A stretch of 64,000 nt of DNA from Deltaproteobacteria bacterium (GCA_016209105.1 JACQWR010000020.1:119141-183140); one strand, 5' to 3'. Counted from the first letter of the stretch, positions 50,853 through 59,649 are shown. A program made the numbers and translations. The notes: a model not told the origin generated them from the sequence alone.

Positions 50853-52007
50853 CTACTGTTCTTTTTCCTGTTTCGCTTGCGATGCGGCGCTGTTTGAGTA
50901 GATTACGAGTTTTTCTCCCGGAACGAGAGGCTTCTTTCCGCTGGTGAGCCGATTCCAGACGAGGAGGGCCGGCAAGGGGACATTGAAACGGGCTGCCAGG
51001 GAAGAAAGACTGTCCCCTTTTTTTACCGTGTAGAGGCACTCTTTGCTTTCCGTCAGCCATTTATTCAGGCGGGTTTCATACCTGTCCTGAAAACCCGCCG
51101 CGGCCCCTCCGGGAATCAGCAGGGTATGGCTCCCTTGCGAAAGATAATATCCCCGTATTTCGGGGTTCAGCTCCTTGATTACCTTGAAGTAGGTCTTTGC
51201 AGCTTCGGCCACTATTTGCAGGGGAACGCGCTGGGAGCAGGTAAGCTCAATCCGGTCCGGGGGGATTTGAGATTGCTCTTTAACCGGAAGAAACCCATAC
51301 TTCTCGGGTTTGGATAGTATCAACTTCGCGGAAATGATCCTGAATACGTAACGCTGCGTTTCCACGGGGAGATACAATTTATAGTAGTCGCTGACCTTCT
51401 GGATGAGGATTTCCGTTTTCAGCCCCTCTTCCCCCATGTTGAAAGCAGCGGCCGCCAGCGTCCACGAATGCAACATCCCATAGAGCGACTTCAGGTAACG
51501 TATGGCCGCGGTTGTGGATGCGAAGACATTCCTGCGTTCATCTCTGTCCTGGGTGATGGTCAGTCCGTACCTGCTGCCCGTCGGCGCCATGAACTGCCAA
51601 AATCCCGTGGCGCCTTTGGGAGAGACGGCATAGTGCTTAAGGGAACTTTCTATTATTACCATATACTTTAGATCATCCGGCATGGCGCTGTCTTTGAGCA
51701 TTTTTTCTATATGCGGCATATAGCGGCCATATTGGTTGAGCAGGAAAATTACCTGGGGACGGTTCCAGAGGGCAAGCAGCATCTCTCGTTCCAGTCGCTC
51801 GCGGATTTCCGGATTATCCAGGGGGACGGGTTCTCCGCAGAAATCAAGGGGCGCCCCGGTCATGGCGTTCCCAACGAGCCGGAGGAGGTTTGCCGGGTCA
51901 GAGACATCGGCATCGCCGCTCAGCGGCCATGCTATCACCGGAAAGAGCAGGCAGAATGCCACCAGAATGGTGCGTATCGGATTTTTTACGCGAGGGCCTG
52001 TTTTCAC
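50853..52007 (-). CDS. Membrane-bound lytic transglycosylase with LysM domain (MltD-like)
   Basis: From the GTG at 52007, behind AGGGAGAA, the protein has 384 residues; ATG 52055 would add 16 residues that overlap the PilZ gene. A signal segment (ILVAFCLLFPVIAW) leads to an SLT domain with the catalytic Glu in LKYMVIIESSLKHYAV and SPKGATGFWQFMAPTGSRYG plus LAAAAFNMGEEGL. The C-terminal LysM reads CLYTVKKGDSLSSLAARFNV. The enzyme cuts peptidoglycan glycan strands in the periplasm. It lies just after the PilZ gene on the same strand and is likely cotranscribed. Confidence 0.9.
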   Translation of the reverse strand: MKTGPRVKNPIRTILVAFCLLFPVIAWPLSGDADVSDPANLLRLVGNAMTGAPLDFCGEPVPLDNPEIRERLEREMLLALWNRPQVIFLLNQYGRYMPHIEKMLKDSAMPDDLKYMVIIESSLKHYAVSPKGATGFWQFMAPTGSRYGLTITQDRDERRNVFASTTAAIRYLKSLYGMLHSWTLAAAAFNMGEEGLKTEILIQKVSDYYKLYLPVETQRYVFRIISAKLILSKPEKYGFLPVKEQSQIPPDRIELTCSQRVPLQIVAEAAKTYFKVIKELNPEIRGYYLSQGSHTLLIPGGAAAGFQDRYETRLNKWLTESKECLYTVKKGDSLSSLAARFNVPLPALLVWNRLTSGKKPLVPGEKLVIYSNSAASQAKQEKEQ

Positions 52008-52020
52008 CCGTTTTTTCTCC

Positions 52021-52374
52021 CTATGAGAAAAGAGGATCAGCAAGCTCCCGATCAATCTTATCGGCGTCGCCGTAATTGTACTCCACTATTTTTTTGAGAT
52101 GAATAAAACTCTCCTCGTTCATGGCAGAAAAAGCGATAGCCGTTTCCGAGGGAGTGACCCTCAATATCTTTCCTTCGAAAATCACCTTGACCGTCGGATT
52201 CAGCGTAAGGGTTACGAGGCATTTTTCACCGCTGAGGAAGCGACTGTCGGTGGTGCAGAGGATGCCGTTCAAACTTATGTTGAGGGTCTGAACATCAATT
52301 TTCTCTTCTCCCAGCGAAACGGCGGCCTCGAAACCGACAGGAACTCTCGTACGCTTTCGTTTTTCCTTTCCCAT
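52021..52374 (-). CDS. PilZ domain protein
   Basis: From the ATG at 52374, with AAAGGGGA upstream, the protein has 117 residues. KRKRTRVPVGFEAAVSLG holds a PilZ-like start (R-x-x-R replaced by KRKRTR), and TLNISLNGILCTTDSRFL holds the D/N-x-S-x-x-G motif, reading NISLNG. The C-terminal region SETAIAFSAMNEESFIHLKK completes the barrel. PilZ domains bind cyclic di-GMP and control motility or export, and their core motifs are mostly present here. It is next to a lytic transglycosylase gene. Confidence 0.82.
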   Translation of the reverse strand: MGKEKRKRTRVPVGFEAAVSLGEEKIDVQTLNISLNGILCTTDSRFLSGEKCLVTLTLNPTVKVIFEGKILRVTPSETAIAFSAMNEESFIHLKKIVEYNYGDADKIDRELADPLFS

Positions 52375-52437
52375 CAATGTATCCCCTTTCAATGCGTCTA
52401 AAAAATCCCCTCGCAATTTTCATCGGGCCGAGAGGAG

Positions 52438-52490
52438 CCGTATGAATCCGACAGCGAGCGCATTCCCCGCATACCGCTGATATCGGATTG
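52438..52490. repeat. REP-like palindrome
   Basis: ATGAATCCGACAGCGAGCGC, then ATTCCCCGCATACCGCTGATATCGGATT. It matches the core of the 6819 and 38440 copies. The rest of 52375-52630 shows no gene. Confidence 0.6.
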
Positions 52491-52630
52491 CCTTACTTAT
52501 AGAGAAATAGGGGGAATATGTAAATACTTTTTCATGTCTTTTCGGTGCGGCCCTCAGTTGCAGCAGGGAAAGCGACCATCGCCTGGACATTGGTTCACCC
52601 TCTCGCGCCATAGTTAAAGCGGGCTCGGCA

Positions 52631-53965
52631 TTAGTGCTTCCCCTTTCTCAGGCTGCTCCAGATCCGTACGGCAATCTCCCGTGTTTTTTTCATGACCTCG
52701 TCTTCGTCAATGGTGAGAAGCTTGCGGTCGTGCATGACCAGTCGGCCGTTGATCAGAACGGCGCTTACATCCGCGCCGCCCGCGGCATACACGATATGGG
52801 AGTATTCATTATACATCGGCGTGAGGTGCGGCTTGTCGAGAGCGATGATGATGATGTCCGCCTTCATGCCCGGCTTAAGACATCCCACCGTTTTCTCCAT
52901 GCCCAGGACCCGCGCCCCCGCGCTTGTTGCCATTCGGATAACCGTCTCGGCGGGCATAACGGTAGGGTCGAGACGGGTAACCTTGTGGAGCTTGGCTGCC
53001 GTGTCCATCTCCTGCAACAGGTCCAGGTTGTTGTTGCTCGCGCAGCCGTCCGTCCCCAATCCTACCGCCAAGCCTCCAGCCAGCATTTCCACCACCGGCG
53101 CGACGCCGGAGGCGAGCTTCATGTTGCTTTCGGGATTGTGGACAACCTTGCAGCCGTGGTCGCGAAAGAGGCGTATATCCTCATCATCCAGGCAGACGCA
53201 GTGGAAGGCAATCAGTTTTTCGTCCAGGTATCCGATGTCATGGAGGAAATGCGAGGCCTTCTTTCCGAATTTTTCCCTGAGCTGCGCTTCTTCCGCGCGG
53301 TTCTCCAGCAGATGGACGGCGCAGGGGACGTCGTAGCTCCTGGCCAGGGACTTTGCACTTTTGAGCAGCGACGGGGAGCAGGTGTAGAGGGCGTGCGGTT
53401 CCACAACGATATTGACCAGGGGGTCGCCGGCCCACTTTTCGATCAGCTTTTTGGTGTAGGCCAGGCCTTCTTCAGGCGACTTGCAGTTGGGAGACGGGAA
53501 GTCGAAGAGGACCTCGCCCACAAGACAGCGCATGCCGGCTTGTTTTGCCGCCCTGGCCGTCTCCTCCTCAAAAATATACATATCGCAGAAGGTGGTCGTT
53601 CCCGATTTGATCATCTCCGCGCAGGCCAGGAGACTGCCCCAGTAAGCCAGTTCGGGATTGACGTTTTTTGCTTCGGCGGGAAATATGTAGTTGTTCAGCC
53701 AATCCATGAGCGGCAGGTCGTCCGCGATGCCCCGGAAGCAGGTCATGGCCGCATGGGTGTGCCCGTTGATGAGCCCCGGCATGATCAGACCGCCCTTAGC
53801 GTCAATTATCTCGCCTGAGGCGTATCCGGCTTCGATCTCCGCTTTTTTCCCGACGGCGGCGATGCGGTCGCCCATGATGGCGACGGCCCCGTCTCTGATC
53901 ACCGTTTCCTTTTCATCGAGCAGTAAGACGGTCCCCCCGGAAACAATCCTGTCCGCCTTTGTCAT
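52631..53965 (-). CDS. Amidohydrolase (S-adenosylhomocysteine/5-methylthioadenosine deaminase-like)
   Basis: The 444-residue protein belongs to the amidohydrolase superfamily. Metal ligands appear as H-x-H in GLINGHTHAAMTCFRG, His in VVEPHALYTCSPSLLK, His in IAFHCVCLDDEDIRLF and Asp in AVGLGTDGCASNNNLDLL. The EMDTAAKLHKV segment is typical of MtaD/SAH deaminase. The enzyme would deaminate adenosyl compounds in the methionine-salvage route, in the cytoplasm. It ends before the tRNA-Leu gene on the other strand. Family assignment is strong; the exact nucleoside is inferred. Confidence 0.88.
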   Translation of the reverse strand: MTKADRIVSGGTVLLLDEKETVIRDGAVAIMGDRIAAVGKKAEIEAGYASGEIIDAKGGLIMPGLINGHTHAAMTCFRGIADDLPLMDWLNNYIFPAEAKNVNPELAYWGSLLACAEMIKSGTTTFCDMYIFEEETARAAKQAGMRCLVGEVLFDFPSPNCKSPEEGLAYTKKLIEKWAGDPLVNIVVEPHALYTCSPSLLKSAKSLARSYDVPCAVHLLENRAEEAQLREKFGKKASHFLHDIGYLDEKLIAFHCVCLDDEDIRLFRDHGCKVVHNPESNMKLASGVAPVVEMLAGGLAVGLGTDGCASNNNLDLLQEMDTAAKLHKVTRLDPTVMPAETVIRMATSAGARVLGMEKTVGCLKPGMKADIIIIALDKPHLTPMYNEYSHIVYAAGGADVSAVLINGRLVMHDRKLLTIDEDEVMKKTREIAVRIWSSLRKGKH

Positions 53966-54019
53966 AACGCGTTTTCCCCCTGTCGCTTGCTATGTCCTTT
54001 ATACCATTCAATTAACAAC

Positions 54020-54048
54020 TTGACACTATTTTTTAAACATATTACAAC
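54020..54048 (+). promoter_or_regulatory. Promoter of tRNA-Leu (TAA)
   Basis: TTGACA at 54020-54025, a 17-base spacer and TACAAC at 54043-54048, ending 21 bases before the mature tRNA 5' end. Confidence 0.6.
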
Positions 54049-54069
54049 CCGTCCGGTTTTGGTTCCACG

Positions 54070-54157
54070 GCCTGGGTGGCGGAATTGGTAGACGCAAGGG
54101 ACTTAAAATCCCTCGGTCCTTGAGGCTGTGCGGGTTCGATTCCCGCCCCAGGCACCA
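54070..54157 (+). tRNA. tRNA-Leu (TAA)
   Basis: The acceptor GCCTGGG pairs with CCCAGGC, followed by A-CCA. The anticodon loop CTTAAAA lies between AGGGA and TCCCT, giving anticodon TAA. A long variable arm and the T loop GGTTCGATTCC are present. The length of 88 bases is normal for class II. Confidence 0.97.
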
Positions 54158-54418
54158 TAAAAGGTTATTGAAGCTCTCCTTGTGCACGCTGCAGAGAATC
54201 TTCGATTTCCACATTCCTATCGGCTTGTGTTACATCCCGCGACATGATGCATCGCATTCCGCCGGACAATCATTTGCCCGCCTGAACAAAATATCCATTA
54301 TATTTAAAGACATAAATAGACCAATTTCAGCCGGTGTGCCGGGAGCTTTACATTCAAGAATCCGTTACTATCTTATTGAGATCAACGAGGCACAAAAGAA
54401 TATTAACGGAGGGTGATG

Positions 54419-55522
54419 ATGAAAACACCATATCTGTTTCCCGTGATTATATGTTTTTTCCTGGGGTGTCAGGGTTCCAGTGTTGACCAGGGGGAGGTGA
54501 ACGTTACGATGGCACAGACAAGTGAAAAGACAGCCACGGCCACTTTTGCCGGCGGCTGTTTCTGGTGTTCGGAAGCGGATTTTGAAAAAATACCCGGAGT
54601 CATAAAGGCGATCTCCGGTTATACGGGCGGACTCAAGGATAACCCCACGTACGAAGAGGTGTCATCGGGGAGAACGGGTCACGTCGAGGCGGTTCAGGTT
54701 AGCTATGATCCCGCGAAAGTCGGGTACGAACAACTGCTCGATGCCTACTGGCGGCATATTGACCCCACCGATGCGGGAGGGCAGTTTGCCGACCGTGGTT
54801 CTCAATACAAAACGGCGATCTTCTACCATGATGACGAGCAGAAACGGATCGCCGAAAAGAGCAAGGACGATCTCGCGAAATCGGGCAAGTTCAAGAAGCC
54901 GATTGCGACGGCAATCGTGAAGTTTACCAAGTTCTACGCAGCGGAGGATTACCACCAGGATTACAGCAAAAAAGAACCTCTGCACTATCAGGCATACCGT
55001 CAGGGATCGGGCCGGGAGGAGTTTATCCAGAACGTCTGGGAGGGAGCTGCCGGCAAGGCGCCGTCGGCCGCGGTGCAGGCGTACCGGAAGCCCGATGATG
55101 CGACGCTCAGGAAAAAGCTTACCCCGCTCCAATATGAGGTGACGCAGAATAATGGCACCGAACGCGCCTTCCAGAACGAATACTGGGACAATAAGAAAGA
55201 GGGTATTTACGTGGACATCGTTTCCGGGGAACCGCTGTTCAGTTCACTCGATAAATACGATTCCGGCACCGGGTGGCCCAGTTTTACCAAACCTCTCGAA
55301 CCCGGCAATATCGTGGAGAAGACGGATCGCAGCTTATTTACGGAACGCACGGAAATCAGGAGCAAACACGGAGATTCACACTTGGGGCATGTCTTCCCCG
55401 ACGGGCCGAAGCCCACGGGCCTCCGGTACTGCATGAACTCGGCGGCCTTGAGATTTATTCCGTGGGAAAACCTGGCAAAAGAAGGCTACGGGCAATACCG
55501 GGGATTGTTCAACAAGAAATAA
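54419..55522 (+). CDS. msrAB: Lipoprotein peptide-methionine sulfoxide reductase MsrAB
   Basis: The product has 367 residues. Start 54419 is chosen for the spacing behind GGAGGG; an ATG at 54416 is in frame. A lipoprotein signal ([14 protein letters not shown]) anchors it in the envelope. MsrA (about residues 40-190) holds the catalytic Cys in [17 protein letters not shown] and the GYTGG motif. MsrB (about residues 228-365) has [28 protein letters not shown] and the catalytic Cys in [12 protein letters not shown]. It repairs both S- and R-oxidised methionine. The gene lies alone between tRNA-Leu and the gap before the lipoprotein gene. Confidence 0.94.
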   Translation: MKTPYLFPVIICFFLGCQGSSVDQGEVNVTMAQTSEKTATATFAGGCFWCSEADFEKIPGVIKAISGYTGGLKDNPTYEEVSSGRTGHVEAVQVSYDPAKVGYEQLLDAYWRHIDPTDAGGQFADRGSQYKTAIFYHDDEQKRIAEKSKDDLAKSGKFKKPIATAIVKFTKFYAAEDYHQDYSKKEPLHYQAYRQGSGREEFIQNVWEGAAGKAPSAAVQAYRKPDDATLRKKLTPLQYEVTQNNGTERAFQNEYWDNKKEGIYVDIVSGEPLFSSLDKYDSGTGWPSFTKPLEPGNIVEKTDRSLFTERTEIRSKHGDSHLGHVFPDGPKPTGLRYCMNSAALRFIPWENLAKEGYGQYRGLFNKK

Positions 55523-55852
55523 ATCCGGGACGGTGGGGGCCTTAATCGCGATGGTGGGATCGAAAAGATCAGTGGCCTGCGGGTCCGGTGGATTGACGGG
55601 ATGCCTGAGCATGTATTATCTATGCATACCTGTCAAGTCATTATCAGGTAACGAAAACCGAGCCGGAGCAGCCCAGCGGGTTGCGATCGGCTCCAGTGGG
55701 GTTAAAAACGTTTTTTTTCTTACTGTATGTTTTGCGCCGCCAGTGTAAACCGACAAACATTAATTAAGTAGACTGTCCTTAAAACACTTAAAAACTACTA
55801 TGTATCAGTGTCGCTGCTTTTACAGCGGCACTGATACAGTCACTTTATTCTT
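55523..55852. other. 330-base gap with a terminator
   Basis: This gap lies between msrAB and the convergent lipoprotein gene. No persuasive gene is present; a short open frame at 55533-55748 has no ribosome binding site or protein-like composition. The only clear structure is the hairpin at 55802-55837. Confidence 0.5.
55802..55837 (-). terminator. Terminator of the lipoprotein gene
   Basis: GTATCAGTGTCGCTG-CTTTTA-CAGCGGCACTGATAC has an almost perfect 14-base stem (one mismatch) directly beyond the stop of the reverse-strand gene. It could also end msrAB transcription. Confidence 0.75.
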
Positions 55853-57226
55853 TTACTTGCATTTGATAGGCCGACCGATAAAGACCACTTGCTCCTTATC
55901 ACCATCTTTGTTTTTATAGTGATAGGTATCGGTCGTATAGCTGCTGCGGTAACTTTTTAAATCCGGTCCGATATACATTGCGCCGACACCAATGCCTGTC
56001 GGATGCATTGCATGGGTGGTGTCGATCTTGGTAAATTCCACCGCAGAACTGCCTTTGGAAAAACAGCTGTGGTGATAGGTGCCGTTTGCGCATCGTTCCA
56101 CAACACACTCTTCGGTGCCTCCCTTTCCCTTTTCCCAAGCCGTGTAGGTATTCTCTTTATAAGCAGAAGTTTTAAAGCCCTTTTTGCGTGTGTCAGCCGT
56201 GTGGGGCGAAGTCGTTGAATCTGCAACCAAAACGACCCATTGCCACTCGCCGGGGAGAGCGAGCTGCTTTTTCCCGCAACTAAAAGGATTCTCCTTGCAG
56301 CGTTTGCTTTCCTCGGCGGAACTATGGGCAAATAAAATATGTCCGGTATTGCCCGTGACTATATGGACATGACGTTTATCAGTGCATTCTTTTTTTGATG
56401 ACTCGATATTGTCCGGATGCTTGTAAGCGATCACATCGCCGGGTTTAATATTCTTCGCATGTTTAACCTGTCCCCAACATACGTTACCATTACTAATGTC
56501 ATCCTTTGTTGCCTCAGGATGGTCGGCATCGACTTGCGGTGCTTTGGCAAGGAGGTCGGCAAAATCGGCGGCCAAAGGTCTTGTCTGACAAGCATAATTG
56601 CTTGGAGTAGCAACCTGGTAGAGTTTGGGTATCAATCCCTGGATTACGTAATAACCAACAAATCCTGAACAATCCAGAAACAGATTGTATTCCGTCTGCG
56701 GCTTTGTGATCTCCGTGTAATCGGGCACCAGGCTGAAATTGTCATTCTTGTTGTGTGCATATCCCGTATTTTTCACTTTTGTCATAATATCCTGCACTTT
56801 GTCGTGAAAATAGGCGTTCACTGTATTATCAGGGGTTGGTGTGGGAGGGAAAAGAGGTCCAGGCCATGGCCACGGCCAATCCTTGGCCGCATCGGCATCG
56901 CAGGTGTCATCCAAATAATTACCCAGCGGACAGAAATGCGTCACTTGCTGCTGGCCATCGTCAAAAGTATGAGATACCTGTGTCATGCAAAGCTCTGCGC
57001 TGCTTTTATCCGGGTAAGACTCGATAAACACCCGTCCGCCATCCGCCAGGCATTTTTCACGCCCCTGGCTCAACCGGTCAGACTTTGCCGTGGAAAGAGT
57101 GTTGTCGGATTTATCGACAACCGGGCTTGCCAAAACCGCCGCCTTTTTATGAGACGAAGCGCAACCAAAGATAGAGGTCACAAAAACCAACGCCACAACC
57201 AACGCCACAACATTTTTTCCTTTCAT
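55853..57226 (-). CDS. Lipoprotein with NlpC/P60-like (CHAP-like) domain
   Basis: From the ATG at 57226, with GAAAGGAAG upstream, the protein has 457 residues. The signal VVALVFVTSIFGCASS ends in a lipobox. A spacer rich in Trp and Pro (DWPWPWPGPLFPPTPTPDN) leads to a catalytic-looking region, NLFLDCSGFVGYYVIQ near residue 185, then NIKPGDVIAYKHPDN and HVHIVTGNTGH near residues 265-290, the Cys/His pattern of NlpC/P60-type amidases. The remaining 150 residues have many Cys and no known domain. It may hydrolyse peptides or cell-wall stems outside the cytoplasm. It lies just beyond the last attC and palindromic module of the cassette array, but no attC follows its 3' end. Confidence 0.65.
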   Translation of the reverse strand: MKGKNVVALVVALVFVTSIFGCASSHKKAAVLASPVVDKSDNTLSTAKSDRLSQGREKCLADGGRVFIESYPDKSSAELCMTQVSHTFDDGQQQVTHFCPLGNYLDDTCDADAAKDWPWPWPGPLFPPTPTPDNTVNAYFHDKVQDIMTKVKNTGYAHNKNDNFSLVPDYTEITKPQTEYNLFLDCSGFVGYYVIQGLIPKLYQVATPSNYACQTRPLAADFADLLAKAPQVDADHPEATKDDISNGNVCWGQVKHAKNIKPGDVIAYKHPDNIESSKKECTDKRHVHIVTGNTGHILFAHSSAEESKRCKENPFSCGKKQLALPGEWQWVVLVADSTTSPHTADTRKKGFKTSAYKENTYTAWEKGKGGTEECVVERCANGTYHHSCFSKGSSAVEFTKIDTTHAMHPTGIGVGAMYIGPDLKSYRSSYTTDTYHYKNKDGDKEQVVFIGRPIKCK

Positions 57227-57310
57227 AGCATGCTTCCTTTCCTGACAATCGTAAGAGAGACTTGAACAATGTTTCATTTTTGGTGGAGTTCATATTTTTG
57301 ATAATTTTTT

Positions 57311-57445
57311 AATGCGCGAGTTGAGCAGTGCCCCGGAGAGGCATCTGTTCGAACTCCTGGTTCTCCCCACAGCGGAGCGAAGGGAGAATCAGGAGTGAGC
57401 TGCTCAAGTCGCGCATTCCCCCCGGAGCGAAGCGGAGGGGGGAAC
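57311..57445. repeat. Type A palindromic module, copy 1
   Basis: A 135-base unit. The outer arms AATGCGCGAGTTGAGCA and TGCTCAAGTCGCGCATT enclose a second inverted pair (ACTCCTGGTTCTCCCC with GGGAGAATCAGGAGT). A CCCCCCGGAGCG...GGGGGGAAC hairpin follows. The last seven bases overlap the R' core of the attC at 57439. It stands upstream of the lipoprotein gene. This copy has a one-base change in one outer arm. Confidence 0.85.
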
Positions 57446-57494
57446 GGCAAGTTCACCGGGCGCGGTAGCGCTCCGGTGGAATGACGGGTTATGC
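57439..57494 (-). other. attC site of the ParE/Phd cassette
   Basis: In cassette orientation: R'' GCATAAC, spacer CCGTC, L'' ATTCCACCGG, a 13-base loop, L' CCGGTGAAC, spacer TTGCC and R' GTTCCCC. L'' pairs with L' except for one extra C, as in true attC sites. The ParE stop is inside R''. Confidence 0.85.
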
Positions 57495-57785
57495 CATAAT
57501 TTCTTCTATTGGCAATATCTGTTTACCATGTCGGATTGTAAGAATCGATACCTGTTTCTTTTCAACACGATATATGATTCGATAATTACCGTAGATCAGC
57601 TCTCTAAATTGGTCATTTCCAATCTCAGGAACAACCCGGCCGCTTTTGGGTGAAGATTCGAGTTGCTTCACCTTTGAAAATACAGTGTTGATCCATTTAT
57701 CTGCTGCTGATGGCTTGTCTATGGCTATATATTCAGCGATTTCCGAAGCTCTATCAATAGCCAAAGGCGACCAAATAATCTTCAT
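57489..57785 (-). CDS. ParE/RelE-family toxin
   Basis: The 98-residue protein has the ParE/RelE fold: KIIWSPLAIDRASEIAEYIA, NTVFSKVKQLESSPKSGRVV, PEIGNDQFRELIYGNYRIIY and KKQVSILTIRHGKQILP. The PEIG...RE-x-I-x-G-x-YRIIYRV segment is typical of ParE, so inhibition of DNA gyrase is more likely than mRNA cleavage. It overlaps the Phd-type antitoxin gene by four bases. Its stop codon lies in the attC core, marking it as the last gene of a cassette. Intact and likely functional. Confidence 0.88.
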   Translation of the reverse strand: MKIIWSPLAIDRASEIAEYIAIDKPSAADKWINTVFSKVKQLESSPKSGRVVPEIGNDQFRELIYGNYRIIYRVEKKQVSILTIRHGKQILPIEEIMA

Positions 57786-58063
57786 TTTTGCACTCTTTTC
57801 AAAACTCTATCTTTTGCCTCTTCATGCGCAATCCCTTGTCCATGTGCGAGTTGGCTGAGAGATGTCTGAACATCTGTCAGAAGCTCAAGTTTCTCCTGCA
57901 TGTTTTCATATTCAGAGGCATCCAATAAAACGGCAACCCCTTTCCCATGTTGTGTGATTATCACGGGTCTCTTTGTATCTCGAACTTGCTTGATATAGGT
58001 TGCGATACCTATCCTTACCTCAGACAATGGCTTGATATCTTGATCGATCTTTAATCGTTGCAT
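57782..58063 (-). CDS. Phd/YefM-family antitoxin
   Basis: From the ATG at 58063, behind GTGAGGTG, the protein has 93 residues. The N-terminal Phd fold DIKPLSEVRIGIATYIKQVR and RPVIITQHGKGVAVLLDASE binds operator DNA and dimerises; the helical tail (QEKLELLTDVQTSLSQLAHG) blocks the toxin. It is coupled to the ParE-type toxin gene by overlap. A type II toxin-antitoxin pair like this stabilises cassette arrays by making loss costly. Confidence 0.88.
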   Translation of the reverse strand: MQRLKIDQDIKPLSEVRIGIATYIKQVRDTKRPVIITQHGKGVAVLLDASEYENMQEKLELLTDVQTSLSQLAHGQGIAHEEAKDRVLKRVQK

Positions 58064-58138
58064 TTTACACCTCACGATGTTCCCAAATTTTGTACATTAT
58101 AACGTACATTATTTATCATAAGCAAGGACTTTCTTCGG

Positions 58139-58191
58139 GCATGGCGCCTGAATTAAGCCGCGCCGCGAAGCGGCGTCGGCTTGATTAGGCC
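58139..58191 (-). other. Decayed attC of the methyltransferase cassette
   Basis: In cassette orientation GGCCTAATCAAGCCG, a CGCCGCTTCGCGGCG loop stem, CGGCTTAATT and CAGGCGCCATGCC. L'' TCAAGCCG and L' CGGCTTAA pair as in many environmental attC sites, but R'' lacks its AAC and R' has CC in place of TT. The 136 bases up to the pseudogene hold no gene. Confidence 0.55.
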
Positions 58192-58327
58192 TGCCTGAGA
58201 CAGGCCTTTCTGTTGATTGCACGGATAACCAGACCATAAGAAATGAATTCAGGCGCAATCACATCTCGGCGAGCCACCAGCTGTTGCGCGGCACAGCCGT
58301 TGACGATCCGCCGGATGCGCCAACGCA

Positions 58328-58865
58328 TCACCGCGTCATCAGCGCGAACACGCCCCAGCCCAGGTATTCACGCGTGTAAGCGGCGTAGCGCTCGGGTTCC
58401 GAGGTCAGTTTGGCTCGAACATCTTTCGCGAACTCGTCGTCGTGATTGGCTTCAAGCCATCGGCGCATGGTGAGCCACTTGGCCGCCTCGTATCTGTCCC
58501 AGCTGTCTTGGTCTGCCAAAACCATTTCCACGACGTCGTAGCCGAGGTGGCCGAAAGACGCGAGAAGTTCTGGAAGCAGGAGAATCGCCATGGATGAACT
58601 TGACTTGATCGGCAACGCCGAGTTCTTGAGCGCGGAGTTTCGCTTGCTCGGTGAACAACTGGCTCATGTCGATGCCGACACCGATGACTCCGTAATCGCG
58701 TGCCCAGGTGCACAGCATCTCCCCCGAACCGCTGCCGAGGTCGAGCACTCGGGTTCCCGTTTCCAGACGCAGCGCCGCGCCGAGAGTGGCGAGCTTTTCG
58801 GGTGTGAACGGGTTATGGATGCGGTGAGCACTTTCGGTGATGTTGAAGATCCGTGGAATATCCAT
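58328..58865 (-). pseudogene. SAM-dependent methyltransferase with internal deletion
   Basis: The start is intact with AAGGAGATTT upstream. The first 92 residues read IFNITESAHRIHNPFTPEKL, ETGTRVLDLGSGSGEMLCTW (the SAM-binding motif I) and VADQVKFIHGD. At about 58585 the sequence jumps, in another frame, to LLLPELLASFGHLGYDVVEM and then ends with YTREYLGWGVFALMTR. From memory of intact relatives, roughly 70 residues with motifs II and III are missing, and the join is out of frame. The cassette gene is therefore dead. Its own attC (58139-58191) is decayed too. Confidence 0.8.
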
Positions 58866-58904
58866 TGCAGAAAATCTCCTTACGGGTGTGAATAGATTCG
58901 GTCA

Positions 58905-58972
58905 CGGCATAACAAGGCATTTGACGAAGTCGGCGCCGCGATTCACGCCGACGCGCAATCGTCGGCGTGAAC
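58905..58972. repeat. Type B palindromic module, short form
   Basis: In cassette orientation, right after the attC core GTT, comes CACGCCGAC-GATTGCGC-GTCGGCGTG, then AATCGCGGCGCCGACTTCGT and CAAATGCCTTGTTATGCC. The AATCGCGGCGC...CTTCGTCAA-TGCCTTG part recurs at 60597-60735. It forms the leader of the methyltransferase pseudogene cassette. Confidence 0.6.
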
Positions 58973-59021
58973 GCAGAGTTCAGCGGGAGCGTAAGAGATC
59001 CGGTGGAACGACTCGTTGGCC
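58966..59021 (-). other. attC site of the MazF/CopG cassette
   Basis: In cassette orientation: R'' GGCCAAC, spacer GAGTC, L'' GTTCCACCGG, a 13-base loop, L' CCGCTGAAC, spacer TCTGC and R' GTTCACG. L'' has one extra C against L'. It lies ten bases beyond the MazF stop. Confidence 0.85.
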
Positions 59022-59030
59022 GCGCCTATC

Positions 59031-59342
59031 TTAAATATCGAGGGCAAAACGTATTGCACGCCCAACTTCAACCATTTTTGGCAGAGGCAAAAATGTGATC
59101 AATGCTCCAATCTTCCCTTTTGAAACAGTCTGCAAGTGATCGCAATTGACAGCACAATTCTGGGGCATGCCGTCAGCTTTCGAGAGAAACACCTCAGAGG
59201 GTATATTGCGGATTGTAGTTGTGATGGGCGCGATTGTTACTTCTCCAAGGTACTCCAACACAGAATCTCGGGTCAGGATTAAAACTGGCCGCTTTTTATC
59301 TGGCGGTATGAACTTGTACCAACGTATTTCGCCGTGTTTCAT
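59031..59342 (-). CDS. MazF/PemK-family toxin
   Basis: The 103-residue protein has HGEIRWYKFIPPDKKRPVLI, GEVTIAPITTTIRNIPSEVF and the late strand KGKIGALITFLPLPKMVEV. The fold is MazF; the R after K-K-R-P and the T-T of PITTT are at the usual RNase positions. It overlaps the CopG-type antitoxin gene by four bases, forming a type II pair that fills one cassette. It differs in sequence from the MazF at 21172, so the two were gained independently. Confidence 0.87.
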   Translation of the reverse strand: MKHGEIRWYKFIPPDKKRPVLILTRDSVLEYLGEVTIAPITTTIRNIPSEVFLSKADGMPQNCAVNCDHLQTVSKGKIGALITFLPLPKMVEVGRAIRFALDI

Positions 59343-59572
59343 TCATCACCCCAAGCCTGCTCAGTTTCCCAAACTGAGAACTCATCGGCGGCAACTGGGT
59401 ATCGCTCGTACCCCCGACGATGCTTCTGTTCCAGTTGCTCAATGGCGCAGCGCGCAAGGGCGTCACGAAGCGCCTTTCTTGCGAAAGCAGAACGACTTGT
59501 TCGGAGCTCCTTTGAAACGCGATCCACCGCTGTGACAAGATCATCATCAAGTGTCATCTGAATGGTTCTCAT
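59339..59572 (-). CDS. CopG-family antitoxin
   Basis: The 77-residue protein starts TIQMTLDDDLVTAVDRVSKE and goes on with LRTSRSAFARKALRDALARC, a ribbon-helix-helix domain whose first strand contacts DNA. The tail (GYERYPVAADEFSVWETEQA) is the toxin-binding arm. It is the upstream gene of the MazF pair, and the order antitoxin-toxin is standard. The type A module at 59650 lies about 78 bases upstream. Confidence 0.87.
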   Translation of the reverse strand: MRTIQMTLDDDLVTAVDRVSKELRTSRSAFARKALRDALARCAIEQLEQKHRRGYERYPVAADEFSVWETEQAWGDE

Positions 59573-59649
59573 ATCGCACCTCTATAATGTGGTTTTTTAT
59601 AGCTATACTAATCCACATTGTAGACTATGTCAAATCGATTTTTTCGGCC

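Noticed and set aside
54419..55522. Selenocysteine in MsrA
   Set aside because: The catalytic position of MsrA is encoded as Cys (GGCFWC) and no in-frame TGA occurs before the stop.
55533..55748. A 71-codon frame between msrAB and the lipoprotein gene
   Set aside because: No ribosome binding site, no protein-like pattern, and overlap with the msrAB tail region. It is left as non-coding.
55790..55852. An attC for the lipoprotein gene, which would make it a ninth cassette
   Set aside because: Only a symmetric terminator hairpin is present. There are no R''/R' cores and no extrahelical base.
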